DNA from: Traorella massiliensis
GTDB lineage: Bacteria > Bacillota_I > Bacilli_A > Erysipelotrichales > Erysipelotrichaceae
NCBI RefSeq assembly: GCF_900104665.1
Contig: NZ_LT629969.1
Coordinates: forward strand, 777,716-841,715
Length of the DNA: 64,000 nt
Direction: 5' to 3'
Shown: positions 23,472-33,700 of the stretch, piece after piece
How the letters are laid out: each line of letters opens with the position of its first letter
Numbering within the stretch: the stretch's first letter is position 1
The notes under the pieces: generated by a model
The model's database searches: none
Told to the model about the DNA's origin: nothing
What the model saw: the letters and a program-made list of their open reading frames with translations, nothing else
Program-made: the position numbers and the translations under genes

Positions 23472-24841
23472 TTCATTTGCTCACAGATATAGCGGGCAAC
23501 ATAGACACCGCTGGCAGAAGCATGAGATAGGGAATGGGTGACTCCTGAACAATCCCCAATCACAAATAATCCTTCATGACAGGTTTCTAAATTTTCATCG
23601 ATTTCTACTTGCATATTGTAGAATTTGACTTCAACACCATATAAAAGGGTATCATCGCTTGCGGTACCTGGCGCAACTTTATCAAGAGCGTAAATCATCT
23701 CGATGATGTCATCCATCTGACGCTTAGGAATGACTAAACTTAAATCTCCTGGAGTTGCGGAAAGGGTTGGTGTTAAAAAGGAGCTTTCAATTCTGGATGG
23801 TGTAGAACGTTGTCCTCTGATGAGATCACCAAAGCGTTGAACGATTACACCCCCGCCAAGCATATTGGAGAGTCGGGCAATGCTTTCGCCATATTCATTG
23901 GAACTTTTAAAAGGTTCGGTGAAATGGTTGGATACCAAAAGGGCAAAATTTGTATTTTCAGTATATAAAGATGGATCATTATAACTATGTCCATTAACAG
24001 TGACAATACCATTTGTATTTTCATTTACGACGACACCTTTAGGGTTCATACAAAAGGTTCTGACTTTATCCTGGAATTTTTTAGTTCGATAAACGATCTT
24101 ACTTTCATATAACTCATCGGTTAGATGTGAAAAGACTTCATAAGGAAGTTCAACACGTACACCAATATCTACACGATTTGATTTTGTTTTGATATTTAAA
24201 TGATCACAAATGGTTTGCATCCATTTAGAACCGCTTCTACCTGTAGAAATGATACATTTTTTTCCATGATATGTTTGACCATTGGTCATGATTTCATAAC
24301 CATCTTCAAGATGATGAACCTCATCAACTTTACTGTTGAAATAAAAATCAACATGATCCTTTAATTCTTCATATAGATTTTTTAGGACGATATAATTGAT
24401 ATCCGTTCCTAAATGACGTACACTGGCATCTAAAAGATGGAGATCATTCTGTAGACAGATTTTTTTAAGTTTTGTGTTGGCTGTTGAATAGAGCCGGGTG
24501 TTTTCACCACCGTGGGATGTATTGATCTGATCGACATAGTGCATCAGATCGATAGCTTCTTTTTTCCCGATATATTCATATAGGTCACCACCAAACTGAT
24601 TTGTGATGTTGTATTTTCCATCACTGAATGCACCTGCACCTCCAAATCCATTCATGATGGCACAAGTCTTGCAATTGATACAAGATTTGATTTTTTTTCC
24701 ATCAATCGGACATTTTCTTTTTTCTAAGGGATTTCCTGTTTCAAATACAGCAATCTTTAGATCAGGTCTTTTTTTTACTAATTCATAACAAGAGAAAATA
24801 CCACCGGGACCGGCACCAATAATCAAAATATCATATTTCAT
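23468..24841 (-). CDS. FAD-dependent oxidoreductase (BaiN/HI0933- or geranylgeranyl-reductase-like)
   Basis: A 457-residue flavoprotein. The N-terminal Rossmann motif IIGAGPGGIFSCYEL (about residues 6-20) binds FAD and the C-terminal VIGDCSGVTHSLSHASASGVYVA closes the flavin site. A cysteine cluster CPIDGKKIKSCINCKTC (about 45-61) followed by NGFGGAGAFSDGKYN is typical of a conserved group of NAD(P)/FAD-dependent oxidoreductases related to Bacteroides/Firmicute YhdJ-like proteins. The substrate is unknown. The ATG at 24841 (AGGT, eight bases) starts directly with MKYDILIIGAG; the longer frame from 24877 is unlikely. It is transcribed divergently from the VanY-like gene. Confidence 0.85.
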   Translation of the reverse strand: MKYDILIIGAGPGGIFSCYELVKKRPDLKIAVFETGNPLEKRKCPIDGKKIKSCINCKTCAIMNGFGGAGAFSDGKYNITNQFGGDLYEYIGKKEAIDLMHYVDQINTSHGGENTRLYSTANTKLKKICLQNDLHLLDASVRHLGTDINYIVLKNLYEELKDHVDFYFNSKVDEVHHLEDGYEIMTNGQTYHGKKCIISTGRSGSKWMQTICDHLNIKTKSNRVDIGVRVELPYEVFSHLTDELYESKIVYRTKKFQDKVRTFCMNPKGVVVNENTNGIVTVNGHSYNDPSLYTENTNFALLVSNHFTEPFKSSNEYGESIARLSNMLGGGVIVQRFGDLIRGQRSTPSRIESSFLTPTLSATPGDLSLVIPKRQMDDIIEMIYALDKVAPGTASDDTLLYGVEVKFYNMQVEIDENLETCHEGLFVIGDCSGVTHSLSHASASGVYVARYICEQMK

Positions 24842-24863
24842 GTTTCTTACCTCACACTTTTCT

Positions 24864-24893
24864 ATTATACATGGCAAAGCAATAAAATTTCAA
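24864..24893 (-). promoter_or_regulatory. Promoter of the FAD oxidoreductase
   Basis: On the minus strand TTGAAA is followed after 18 bases by a perfect TATAAT, and the start codon lies 22 bases beyond it. Confidence 0.65.
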
Positions 24894-24913
24894 TGAATTT
24901 ATAATATTATTTA

Positions 24914-24922
24914 TGATATAAT
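24914..24922 (+). promoter_or_regulatory. Extended -10 promoter of the vanY-like gene
   Basis: TGATATAAT is a perfect extended -10 element. No good -35 is present. GGGAGAG precedes the ATG at 24941, so a transcription unit clearly begins here. Confidence 0.6.
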
Positions 24923-24940
24923 GGCTATGGGAGAGAAAAC

Positions 24941-25933
24941 ATGAAAAAACTATTCTTTTTGATTTTTTGTTAAATTATAAGCGGATGTCAGAGCAGGCAG
25001 TCTTTATATACAGAAAAGCAGCAGGAAATCCTTCGTGATGCGGATGTTTTAGATTATGCGGAAAATAGCTGTGAACAAGTGACGACACTGCAGATGATGC
25101 TGGATGAGGGAGCTTTTGAAAAGGAATATATCGAAGATTATTGTCGAATGGAATTAACTTCTTCGAAACATGTAAATTTTCTTTTGGATCAGGGGTTGAA
25201 TGATGAAGATGTGATAGGTTTTAGTACGATTCCTTATTTCAGAGATGAAAATATTGCACGTTATTTAGAAGCTGATGGCAGTTATGAGGAAAGAGTATTA
25301 GCAGTAAATATGAATATGGACCTGGAGCCTTTTGAAACAACTTCATATGTAAGTGATTTTTCTGATATGACTCTGCTTGTAAATAAGTTTAATGCTTTAC
25401 CGGAAGGATATGTTCCTGATGATATGGTGGATGTAAAGTATGTTTGTGTCCAGGGCGTGGACTATTCTTGTACGACGATGGATCAAGTTGTTTTACGCCA
25501 GGAGGCAGAAGAAGCTTTTGAAAGATTTGTCGAGAGTGCTTTAGAGGAAAAAGGGATTTCGATCGTGGCAATAGCCGCTTATCGTTCTTATCAGTATCAG
25601 AAGGATTTATATAATTATTATTTACCGATTTATGGACAGGAAAGAACCGATCAATATTATGCACGTCCCGGACAGAGCGAACATAATAGCGGGTTAGCCG
25701 TAGATATTACGTTTGATCATATTCGTTATACAGATATAGAATCTCATGAAGCCTATCCGTGGATCTTAGAAAATATGCATCGTTTTGGCTTTATTTTGCG
25801 CTATCCTGAAGATAAGCAAAAGATTACCCGTTATGGTTATGAAAGCTGGCATTTACGTTATGTTGGCGTAGAGGCTGCAACAACGATGTATGAGAATAAC
25901 TGGTGCCTGGAAGAATATTTGGCACGAAAGTGA
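24941..25933 (+). pseudogene. VanY-like D,D-carboxypeptidase lipoprotein with a nonsense codon in its signal peptide
   Basis: The expected reading frame starts MKKLFFLIFC at 24941, meets TAA at 24971-24973, then continues IISGCQSRQ..., a classic lipobox. The remainder to 25933 is an intact M15 peptidase: SEHNSGLAVDITFD (SxHxxGxAxD zinc/catalytic motif) and ESWHLRYVG (second histidine). Such enzymes trim the terminal D-Ala of peptidoglycan stems. With the stop, only a cytosolic form from a GTG at 25079, lacking a ribosome binding site, could be made, so the gene is probably inactive. The catalytic domain shows no other decay, so the lesion is recent, or a sequencing error. It is followed at once by capA. 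Confidence 0.75.
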
Positions 25934-25940
25934 GGATGTT

Positions 25941-27080
25941 ATGAAAAAGGTAAGTATCATGCTAATGGCTTTTTTGCTGTTGGCCTGTTCAAAGAATGAA
26001 GAAGCTCAAAAACCGCTTGTCTGTCTTTATGAGCCAGATCCTGTTACGGTCGTTTCTTTTTCAGGAGTGGGAGATAATCTGATCCATGAAACGGTTTATT
26101 TAGATGCATTGACATCTTCAGGAAGCTATGATTTTACGAAGATGTATGAAGATGTGGCAGATGATATGAAAAAAAGCGATATTGCTTTTATCAATCAGGA
26201 AACAGTACTTGGAGGCAGTGAATTAGGACTTAGCGGTTATCCAAGTTTTAATTCACCAAGTGAGATTGCTTTAAATTTAAAAGAAAGCGGCTTTAATCTT
26301 GTCAATCTGGCAACAAATCATACATTAGATCGAGGTTTATCTGGAATTATCAACGAGCTAAATACTTTTTCTTCGATTGAGGATATGGTCGTTGATGGTG
26401 CGTATATGTCACAAGAAGCTTATGATACGATCGTGACTTTTGAAGTCGAGGGCATTACTTTTAGTTTTTTAGCTTATACGTATGGAACCAATGGTATCAT
26501 ACCAGAGTATTCTTATGAGGTTTCTTATTTTGATGATGAGCAAATTACACGTGATGTTCAAAGAGCTAAAGAAATCAGTGATGTTGTTATCGTGAGTGCT
26601 CATTGGGGAGATGAAAATTCTTTTGTTCCTAATAGTTTTCAGCGTCATTATGCACAATTATTTGCGGATTTGGATGTGGATGTCGTAATTGGAACGCATC
26701 CGCATGTGATCCAGCCTGTTGAATGGGTAACGGGTGAAACAGGAAATCAGACGCTTGTTGTTTATTCATTAGGTAATTTCATTGGAGGTATGCTGACAAC
26801 GAATAATGCGATTGGCGGGATGATTCAATTTGATTTTATTAAAGATGAGGAAGATATTTATATCGATCATGTGAAGTGGGTGCCGCTGATGATTCATTTT
26901 GAAGGAAACCAGGCGAATATCAATGCAGAACGTTATCATTATAAATCTTATAAGGTTGAAAATTATACGGATGAATTGGCTTCAAAACATGTGTTGAATG
27001 GTTATGAAGGGAATGTTGTTTCTTTAGATTATATTTATGAGATTACTCATCAGGTGATTGATGCGTCCTTTTTGGAGTAG
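25941..27080 (+). CDS. CapA family lipoprotein (poly-gamma-glutamate biosynthesis-type phosphoesterase)
   Basis: A 379-residue lipoprotein: signal MKKVSIMLMAFLLLAC with the lipobox cysteine at residue 16, then a metallophosphatase-like CapA domain. Hallmarks are FSGVGDNLIHE (about 39-49), INQETVLGG, LATNHTLDRG, VSAHWGDE and IGTHPHVIQPVEW. Family members act at the cell surface in export or release of anionic polymers such as poly-gamma-glutamate, but many stand-alone copies, like this one without capB/C, have unknown substrates. The ATG at 25941 (GAGG, six bases) overlaps nothing and lies seven bases after the VanY-like stop, so the two are probably co-transcribed. Confidence 0.88.
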   Translation: MKKVSIMLMAFLLLACSKNEEAQKPLVCLYEPDPVTVVSFSGVGDNLIHETVYLDALTSSGSYDFTKMYEDVADDMKKSDIAFINQETVLGGSELGLSGYPSFNSPSEIALNLKESGFNLVNLATNHTLDRGLSGIINELNTFSSIEDMVVDGAYMSQEAYDTIVTFEVEGITFSFLAYTYGTNGIIPEYSYEVSYFDDEQITRDVQRAKEISDVVIVSAHWGDENSFVPNSFQRHYAQLFADLDVDVVIGTHPHVIQPVEWVTGETGNQTLVVYSLGNFIGGMLTTNNAIGGMIQFDFIKDEEDIYIDHVKWVPLMIHFEGNQANINAERYHYKSYKVENYTDELASKHVLNGYEGNVVSLDYIYEITHQVIDASFLE

Positions 27081-27082
27081 TT

Positions 27083-27973
27083 ATGGAATGGATAGAAGTA
27101 AAAACTCTTCTTTCTAAAAATAAACGTCCTGAAGAATGGTTTGGTTTTGATTATAATCTGAATCTGTATAAAGGATGTTGTCATGGCTGTATCTATTGTG
27201 ATTCCAGAAGTCAATGTTATCGGATCGATCATTTTGATGTAGTCAGAGGGAAAAAAGATACAGCTTTAATTCTTGAAAAAGAATTACGTCATAAAAGAAA
27301 GAAGGGAATCATTGGAATGGGTGCCATGTCAGATCCGTATAACCCATTTGAAAAAGAAGCAAGGCTGACAAGAGGGGCCCTTACGCTTATCGAGCGCTAT
27401 GGTTTTGGTGTAGGGATCACGACCAAAAGTGATTTGATATTAGAAGATTTAGAACACTTGAAGAAGATTCATGAGAATATGACTGCAGTTGTGAATTTTA
27501 CGATCACAAGTGCTTCTGATGAATGTTCTCTAAAAATTGAACCTCATGTTTCAGTATCTTCAAAACGTTTTGAAGCTGTGCGAAGATGCAAAGAAGCAGG
27601 TCTTATATGTGGTATCATCATGAATCCTGTTTTACCTTTTATTACAGATAGCAAAGAAAATATCTTAAAAATGATTGATATGGCTGATCAGTGTCATGCC
27701 GATTATATCATGACTTATATGGGAGTAACGCTGCGACAAAACCAACGTGATTACTATTATAAAAAACTGGATGAACTTTATCTGGGACTTTCTTATCAAT
27801 ATCAGCGTATTTATGGGAATCGCTATCACTGTGAATCTTTGAAATGGCGTGAAAACTATGAAATATTGAAAAAGGAATGTCAAAAAAGAAAGATTCTTTA
27901 TCAGATGGAGGATATTGTTGATCTGATCACATCTCATAAAAAAGAAATGAGTCAGCTATCGCTGTTTGATTAG
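27083..27973 (+). CDS. SPL-family radical SAM protein with clamp-binding-like tail
   Basis: A 296-residue radical SAM enzyme. CCHGCIYC (about residues 32-39) supplies the CxxxCxxC iron-sulfur ligands, and GMGAMSDPYNPFEKE and VGITTKSDLILED are typical of the spore-photoproduct-lyase-like (SplB) family. Family members repair or process DNA or act on unknown substrates. Unusually, the last six residues are QLSLFD, which fits the bacterial sliding-clamp-binding consensus QLxLF. The gene starts two bases after the capA stop region with GGAG upstream, and it precedes recG, which supports but does not prove a DNA repair role. Confidence 0.86.
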   Translation: MEWIEVKTLLSKNKRPEEWFGFDYNLNLYKGCCHGCIYCDSRSQCYRIDHFDVVRGKKDTALILEKELRHKRKKGIIGMGAMSDPYNPFEKEARLTRGALTLIERYGFGVGITTKSDLILEDLEHLKKIHENMTAVVNFTITSASDECSLKIEPHVSVSSKRFEAVRRCKEAGLICGIIMNPVLPFITDSKENILKMIDMADQCHADYIMTYMGVTLRQNQRDYYYKKLDELYLGLSYQYQRIYGNRYHCESLKWRENYEILKKECQKRKILYQMEDIVDLITSHKKEMSQLSLFD

Positions 27974-27979
27974 ATTTTG

Positions 27980-27988
27980 TGCTATAAT
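27980..27988 (+). promoter_or_regulatory. Extended -10 promoter ending seven bases before recG
   Basis: TGCTATAAT is a perfect extended -10 element. Its last T is at 27988, so a transcript would start at or within a base or two of the recG ATG (27995). No Shine-Dalgarno sequence lies between. Confidence 0.55.
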
Positions 27989-27994
27989 ATCCGC

Positions 27995-29989
27995 ATGGAA
28001 TTAAAAGCAATTACAACACCTAAGAAAATTGAAATTTTAAAGGCTATGGGAATTGAAAGTGTCGAAGATGTCCTCGTTCACTATCCTTTTCGTTATGAAA
28101 ATCATGAGCGTAAACCAATAGAAGATTGGAAAATTGGCGAAAAGGTCTTTACTAGTGGTGTTATCTGTTCATCAGCACGTGTTATTCGTCTTGGCGGTAA
28201 GAAAAGTATGACTCGTTTTTCAATGATGATTGATGAAGAGGAATTTCTTTGTAGTATTTTTAATCGGCCATGGACCAATATTTTTCCTGTTGGTAAGACG
28301 ATGACGATCAGTGGTGTTTATCAGGGAAGTAATAAGATCACATTGACAAATATCAATTCATTGCCAATTGATGATCAGCTTGGGTTACAGCCTGTTTATT
28401 CTACGACCCAATCTCTTTCTCAAAAAGATTGGATCAAGCTGATTGACAAAGCATTAGAGGTTTATTTAGATAAGATCGAAGAGCGGATTCCTGAGGAATA
28501 CCGCTTAAAATATAGGTTATTATCAAGAAAAGAAGCACTTTATTATATTCATAAACCTAAGACACATCATGCTCTTGTTCAGGCACTTAGGACATTAAAG
28601 TATGAAGAATTTTTGATTTTTCAGTGCTGCATGCAGATCGAACGCAGTGAAAATATGAAAAATCAGGGTGTAGGCAAAGAGTTTTTAAATGATGATGTGT
28701 ATGAACTGGCTCGTAATCTTTCTTTTGAACTGACTGAAGATCAAAAGAAATGTATTGATGAAATTTTAAGTGATCTGCATGCTTCGACCTGTATGATGCG
28801 TTTGCTTCAGGGAGATGTGGGATGTGGAAAAACACTGGTGGCAGCGTTTGTGGCTTATGGCTGTGTTTGTGCACATAAACAGGTAGCCTTTATGGCACCA
28901 ACAGAAATCTTGGCGAAGCAGCATGCTTCCTCTCTTTCAAAAGTCTATGAAGGTTTTGGTGTACGTTTAAAACTATATTGTTCTTCTTTGAAGAAAAATG
29001 AAAAGGAACAAATCTTAAAGGAACTTAAAGAGGGGCAGATTGATATTTTGGTAGGAACACATGCCTTATTTCAGGATGATGTATATTATGCTGATTTAGG
29101 CTTGGTGATCACGGATGAGCAGCATCGTTTTGGTGTGGAGCAACGACGGAAACTTTTAAATAAAGGAAAAAAGGTCGATATGCTTTTGATGAGTGCTACA
29201 CCGATTCCTCGTACACTGGCTTCTTCGATTTATGGTGATCTGGATGTTTCGACGATTCGTGAGTATCCGAAAGGACGAAATATTACTCAGACATATTATA
29301 TTGCATCCAAAAGCATGAAACCGATCTTAAAGGATGTGCTTTTGAAAATTCATGAGGGTGAACAATGTTATGTTGTTTGTCCAAGTATTGAAGAAAATGA
29401 AGATTATAAAATGAGTAGCGTCATTTCAATTTATGAAGGAATGTGTAGTGTCTTAAAAGACTATCATATTGGTCTTCTTCACGGTCAGATGAAAAGTGAA
29501 GAAAAAGATGAGGTCATGGGACGTTTTCTTTCACATGAACTGGATATTCTTGTGGCTACGAGTGTGATTGAAGTGGGTGTTGATGTGAAAGATGCCAATA
29601 TCATGGTGATCTATGATGCTCATCGTTTTGGGTTGAGTCAGATTCATCAGTTGCGTGGACGTGTAGGCAGAGGAAAACGCCAGGGTATCTGTTATCTTTT
29701 AAGTGATACAAAAGATGAAGAAAGCATTGCCCGGTTAAAAAAGCTGGAAGCCTGCCATGATGGTTTTGAACTTTCAATGTATGATCTACAGATGCGAGGT
29801 CCGGGAGATATTCTTGGTAAACGACAGAGTGGATTGCCGAGCTTTATATTGGGTGATCTGATTCAGGATTCTAATATTTTGAATCGTGCACGTGATGATG
29901 CAATGGAAATTGTAAAGAAAATAGAGGATTATCCAAACTTAAAAAAGATTTGTGAAAAATATACTTTAGAAAATAAATATCTTGATTAA
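27995..29989 (+). CDS. recG: ATP-dependent DNA helicase RecG
   Basis: A 664-residue RecG that drives branch migration of stalled forks and recombination intermediates. An N-terminal wedge/OB region (about 1-170, LVHYPFRYENHE, FTSGVICSS) precedes the SF2 motor: Walker A GDVGCGKTLVA (about 270), APTEILAKQH (Ia), DEQHRFGVEQR (II), MSATPIPRTLA (III), then VATSVIEVGVDV, HQLRGRVGRG (VI) and the C-terminal MRGPGDILGKRQSGLP. Length is normal. The ATG at 27995 is selected because an upstream frame start overlaps the -10 element. No ribosome binding site is visible. Followed directly by rnc. Confidence 0.95.
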   Translation: MELKAITTPKKIEILKAMGIESVEDVLVHYPFRYENHERKPIEDWKIGEKVFTSGVICSSARVIRLGGKKSMTRFSMMIDEEEFLCSIFNRPWTNIFPVGKTMTISGVYQGSNKITLTNINSLPIDDQLGLQPVYSTTQSLSQKDWIKLIDKALEVYLDKIEERIPEEYRLKYRLLSRKEALYYIHKPKTHHALVQALRTLKYEEFLIFQCCMQIERSENMKNQGVGKEFLNDDVYELARNLSFELTEDQKKCIDEILSDLHASTCMMRLLQGDVGCGKTLVAAFVAYGCVCAHKQVAFMAPTEILAKQHASSLSKVYEGFGVRLKLYCSSLKKNEKEQILKELKEGQIDILVGTHALFQDDVYYADLGLVITDEQHRFGVEQRRKLLNKGKKVDMLLMSATPIPRTLASSIYGDLDVSTIREYPKGRNITQTYYIASKSMKPILKDVLLKIHEGEQCYVVCPSIEENEDYKMSSVISIYEGMCSVLKDYHIGLLHGQMKSEEKDEVMGRFLSHELDILVATSVIEVGVDVKDANIMVIYDAHRFGLSQIHQLRGRVGRGKRQGICYLLSDTKDEESIARLKKLEACHDGFELSMYDLQMRGPGDILGKRQSGLPSFILGDLIQDSNILNRARDDAMEIVKKIEDYPNLKKICEKYTLENKYLD

Positions 29990-29993
29990 AATA

Positions 29994-30002
29994 TGATATA
30001 AT
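29994..30002 (+). promoter_or_regulatory. Extended -10 promoter of rnc
   Basis: TGATATAAT, a perfect extended -10, lies 20 bases before the rnc start codon. The transcript would have a leader of about 13 bases carrying the GGAGG ribosome binding site. Confidence 0.55.
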
Positions 30003-30021
30003 GGGGGAACATGGAGGAAAT

Positions 30022-30702
30022 ATGGAAATATTCGATTGGCTTAAAGAAAGAAATATTGAGGTAAATGATAAAAGTCTAATACAGAATGCATTTGTTCATT
30101 CATCTTATGTGAATGAACATCGTACTTTTAAAAGTGATAATGAGCAATTAGAATTTATGGGGGACGCTGTTTTACAGGTTTGGTCGGCAAAAAAACTTTT
30201 TGAGCTTCAGCCGCCTTTAGATGAAGGACATATGACAACATTGCGTGCCCAGCTTGTGAGTGAGGCAGCCTTGGCCCAATATACACGTGAATTGAAATTA
30301 AACCAGTTTTTATTATTAGGGGTCGGTGAAGAAAAAACGGGTGGACGTGAACGTGAATCGATCATGGCCGATATGTTTGAAGCTTTTATCGGTGCTTTAT
30401 ACCTGGATAGTGGTTTTGACAATGTCTGCAAGATTTTAGAAAGTGTGATCACGCCACATATCTTAGCGCCTAAGGCTGAAAATCTTATTGACTATAAGAC
30501 TAAGCTTCAGGAATATGTACAAGCAGATGCCCGCAGAACGGTTAGTTATGAGGTCATTCATATGGAAGGGCCAAATAATCAGCCTGTGTTTGAAGTCATT
30601 GTGAAAATGGATGATATTACGCTTGGCAGAGGTAAAGGACCTTCCAAGAAAAAAGCTGAACAGGCAGCTGCAAAGGATGCTTTTGAGAAAATGGTGAAAT
30701 AG
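30022..30702 (+). CDS. rnc: Ribonuclease III
   Basis: A 226-residue double-strand-specific endoribonuclease that processes rRNA and mRNA. The catalytic domain (about 1-150) contains NEQLEFMGDAV with the signature acidic residues and ADMFEAFIGALYLD for the second metal site. The double-stranded RNA-binding domain (about 155-226) ends GPSKKKAEQAAAKDAFEKM. The ATG at 30022 has GGAGG immediately upstream at a four-base spacing, better than an earlier in-frame ATG at 30001. In many Firmicutes rnc precedes smc or ftsY; here polC follows after 27 bases. Confidence 0.95.
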   Translation: MEIFDWLKERNIEVNDKSLIQNAFVHSSYVNEHRTFKSDNEQLEFMGDAVLQVWSAKKLFELQPPLDEGHMTTLRAQLVSEAALAQYTRELKLNQFLLLGVGEEKTGGRERESIMADMFEAFIGALYLDSGFDNVCKILESVITPHILAPKAENLIDYKTKLQEYVQADARRTVSYEVIHMEGPNNQPVFEVIVKMDDITLGRGKGPSKKKAEQAAAKDAFEKMVK

Positions 30703-30728
30703 CCATTTTTTTAGAGAGGAGGTTTTTC

Positions 30729-33700
30729 ATGAATATTGAGTATCTGTTGAAAGAGTTAAAAATGGATGAAGAAAGCTCGTATTTTCAAAAAGCACAATTG
30801 GAAAAGCCTATTTACTATAAAAGCGCTCAAAAGCTTTGTATTCATCTAAGACTTGAAAGAGTGCTGCCTTTTCAGGTATGGAGAATGTTGAAAGATCGTC
30901 TGATGAAACATTTAAAATGCAGTGTAGAGATAGAAATCAGCGTTCAAGATATGAGTTTTGAAGATAATCTTATCAAAGAGTATGCCGAAGAGTGTATCGT
31001 TTTGAATCATTTGCGTTTACATAGTGATATTCATCAGGGAAAGATGAAGATCAGTGATGATCAGTTAGAAGATTTTTATGTGCTTCAGGAATGGTTAAAA
31101 AGAGCTGGCTTAAAATTAGAAGAAGAAAAAGAAGAAGCTATTTTTAGGGAAGAAGTGAAAAAGGTAAAAGCTCCAAAAGTGACGTTTACACCTGAAGTCA
31201 ATGTAGAAAAAAAGAAAACGTATGTTCCAAGAGGTAAAAAATCATATCTGCCTCTGTCTCTCCATGAGATTCATGAAGCTTGTGAAAATGTAGAGATATG
31301 GGGAGATATTTTTGAAATTGAAATGCGTCCGGTAGGAAAAAGCATGCTTCAAAGCGTTTATCTGGCAGATGATGATGACGCGATCGTCATGAAACGTTTT
31401 TCTGGTGCCCGTCTAAGCGAAGAAGAAATGAATCAGCTCAAGGTAGGCCAGCGGATACGTGCTTATGGAAGAGTCGTGGATGACTCTTATTTACGTACTC
31501 TTGTTTTCATGCCGGATAAAGTGGAAGTGATCGAGAAAAAGATGCGTGAAGATACTGCTGAAAAGAAAAGGGTAGAACTTCATTTGCATACGAAGCTTTC
31601 CGAAATGGATGGTGTCAGTGATATTTCACAGTATATCGATCAGGCAGCAGCCTGGAATCATACGGCCTTAGCGATCACGGATCATTTAGTTGTACAGGAT
31701 TTTCCAAAAGCCCAGCGTTATTTAGAGAAAATCAATAAGGGCAGAGAAAATCCGATCAAGATGCTTTATGGTGTTGAGATGAACATGGTGGATCCTGAAT
31801 TAAATATAGTGACCCATCCAAATGATACAAAGCTGGAAGAAGCCAGCTACTGTATCTTTGACCTTGAAACAACGGGTTTATCAAGTCGTTATGACCACAT
31901 TATAGAGTTTGGTGGCGTGATCGTTGAGAATCGTGAAGTAAAGGGTAAATTACAAATGTTTATCAAGCCGCCGGTTGCTTTAAGTGCATTTACGACAAAT
32001 TTAACGAATATTACAGAAGATGATCTGGAAAATGCTTTGCCTTTTGAACAGGCTGCTGATCAAATCTTAGAATTTATTGGTGATCGAGTATTAGTGGCCC
32101 ATAATGCTTCTTTTGACGTGAATTTTATTAATGATTCATTGGTTCGTATTGGTCGGAAACCACTAGAAAATCCAGTGATCGATACACTTGATCTATCTTA
32201 TTCATTGCATGCGGATCGCAAGGCCCATCGTCTTGGTAATATTGCTCGTATCTATAATATTAAATATGATGAAGAAGTAGCTCACCGTGCAGATTATGAT
32301 GCCCAGGTGCTAAGTGATGTTTACTTGAATATGCTTAATGAACTAAAAGATGTGGAAACGTTAAATGATCTTGCTCATTTTTATACAGAAGCTTGTTTTT
32401 CTAAAGTAAGAACGAAACATATCATTGTTTTTGCGAAAAATAAAGCAGGTTTGAAATCTCTTTTTGAACTGATTACATTATCACATACCAAGCATTTGGC
32501 TTATAATGGAAAAAATAGTGCCAATATTGTGGCAGAACCCCGTATTTTTAGAAAGGAGATTGAAGAAAGAAGAGAAAATCTTCTTTTAGGAAGTGCCTGC
32601 AGTAATGGAGAAGTTTTTGAGATTGCACATACTCGCAATGAAGAGCAATTGAAAAAAGTTGTTTCTTTCTATGATTTCATAGAAATTCAGCCATTGGAAA
32701 ACTATCGTTTTTTAATTGAAAGAAATACGATTGCAAGTAATGAACGCTTGAAAGAAATCTTATCAGGTATCATAGCGGCTGCAGATGAATTGGGAAAACC
32801 AGTCGTTGCGACAGGGGATTGTCATTATGCAGAACCTTCTCAAAAGAAAATTCGTGATATCTATATCAATTCTCAGGCGATTGGTGGAAAACGTCATCCT
32901 TTATATATCTATGATGCACAGCGGCGCAGAACGACCGTCAATCCGGATCAGCATTTTAGAAGTACTAATGAAATGCTGGAATGTTTTAACTGGCTTGATG
33001 AGAAAAAAGCGTATGAGATCGTTGTTGAGAATACAAATATGATTGCTGATCAGATTGAAAAGATCAATCCGGTCTATGATACGCTCTTCCCGCCTAAGAT
33101 GGAGAACTCAGATAAGAAACTGGCGGAGATCTGTTATGAAAATGCATATAAGAAATATGGAAATCCACTTCCAAAGATCGTTGAAGATCGTTTGAAACGT
33201 GAGCTGGATTCCATCATCGGACATGGCTTTTATGTTGTTTACTATATTTCGCATCTATTAGTGAAAAAGAGTCTGGAAGATGGTTATATGGTAGGTAGTC
33301 GAGGATCTGTCGGCAGTAGCTTTGTCGCAACTATGGCGAATATTACAGAGGTAAATCCATTAGCGCCTCATTATGTCTGCCCAAAATGTCATTATGTTGA
33401 ATTCTTTACCGATGGCTCTGTTGCCAGTGGTTTTGATTTACCGGATAAAAAATGTCCAAACTGTGGTGAGATCATTCGTGGGGATGGACAGGATATTCCT
33501 TTTGAAACTTTCTTAGGTTTTGAAGGGGATAAGGTTCCTGATATCGACTTGAACTTCTCAGGTGACTATCAGCCACGTGCGCATAATTATCTAAAAGAAG
33601 TCTTTGGTGAAGATCATGTATTTAGAGCAGGTACGATCGGTACGGTTGCTCAGCAGACAGCTTTTGGTTATGTAAAGGGTTATGAAGAAGAAATGGGGAT

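Noticed and set aside
24971-24973. TAA read through as an alternative genetic code
   Set aside because: TAA ends many other genes in the window normally, including ppdK and pnp.
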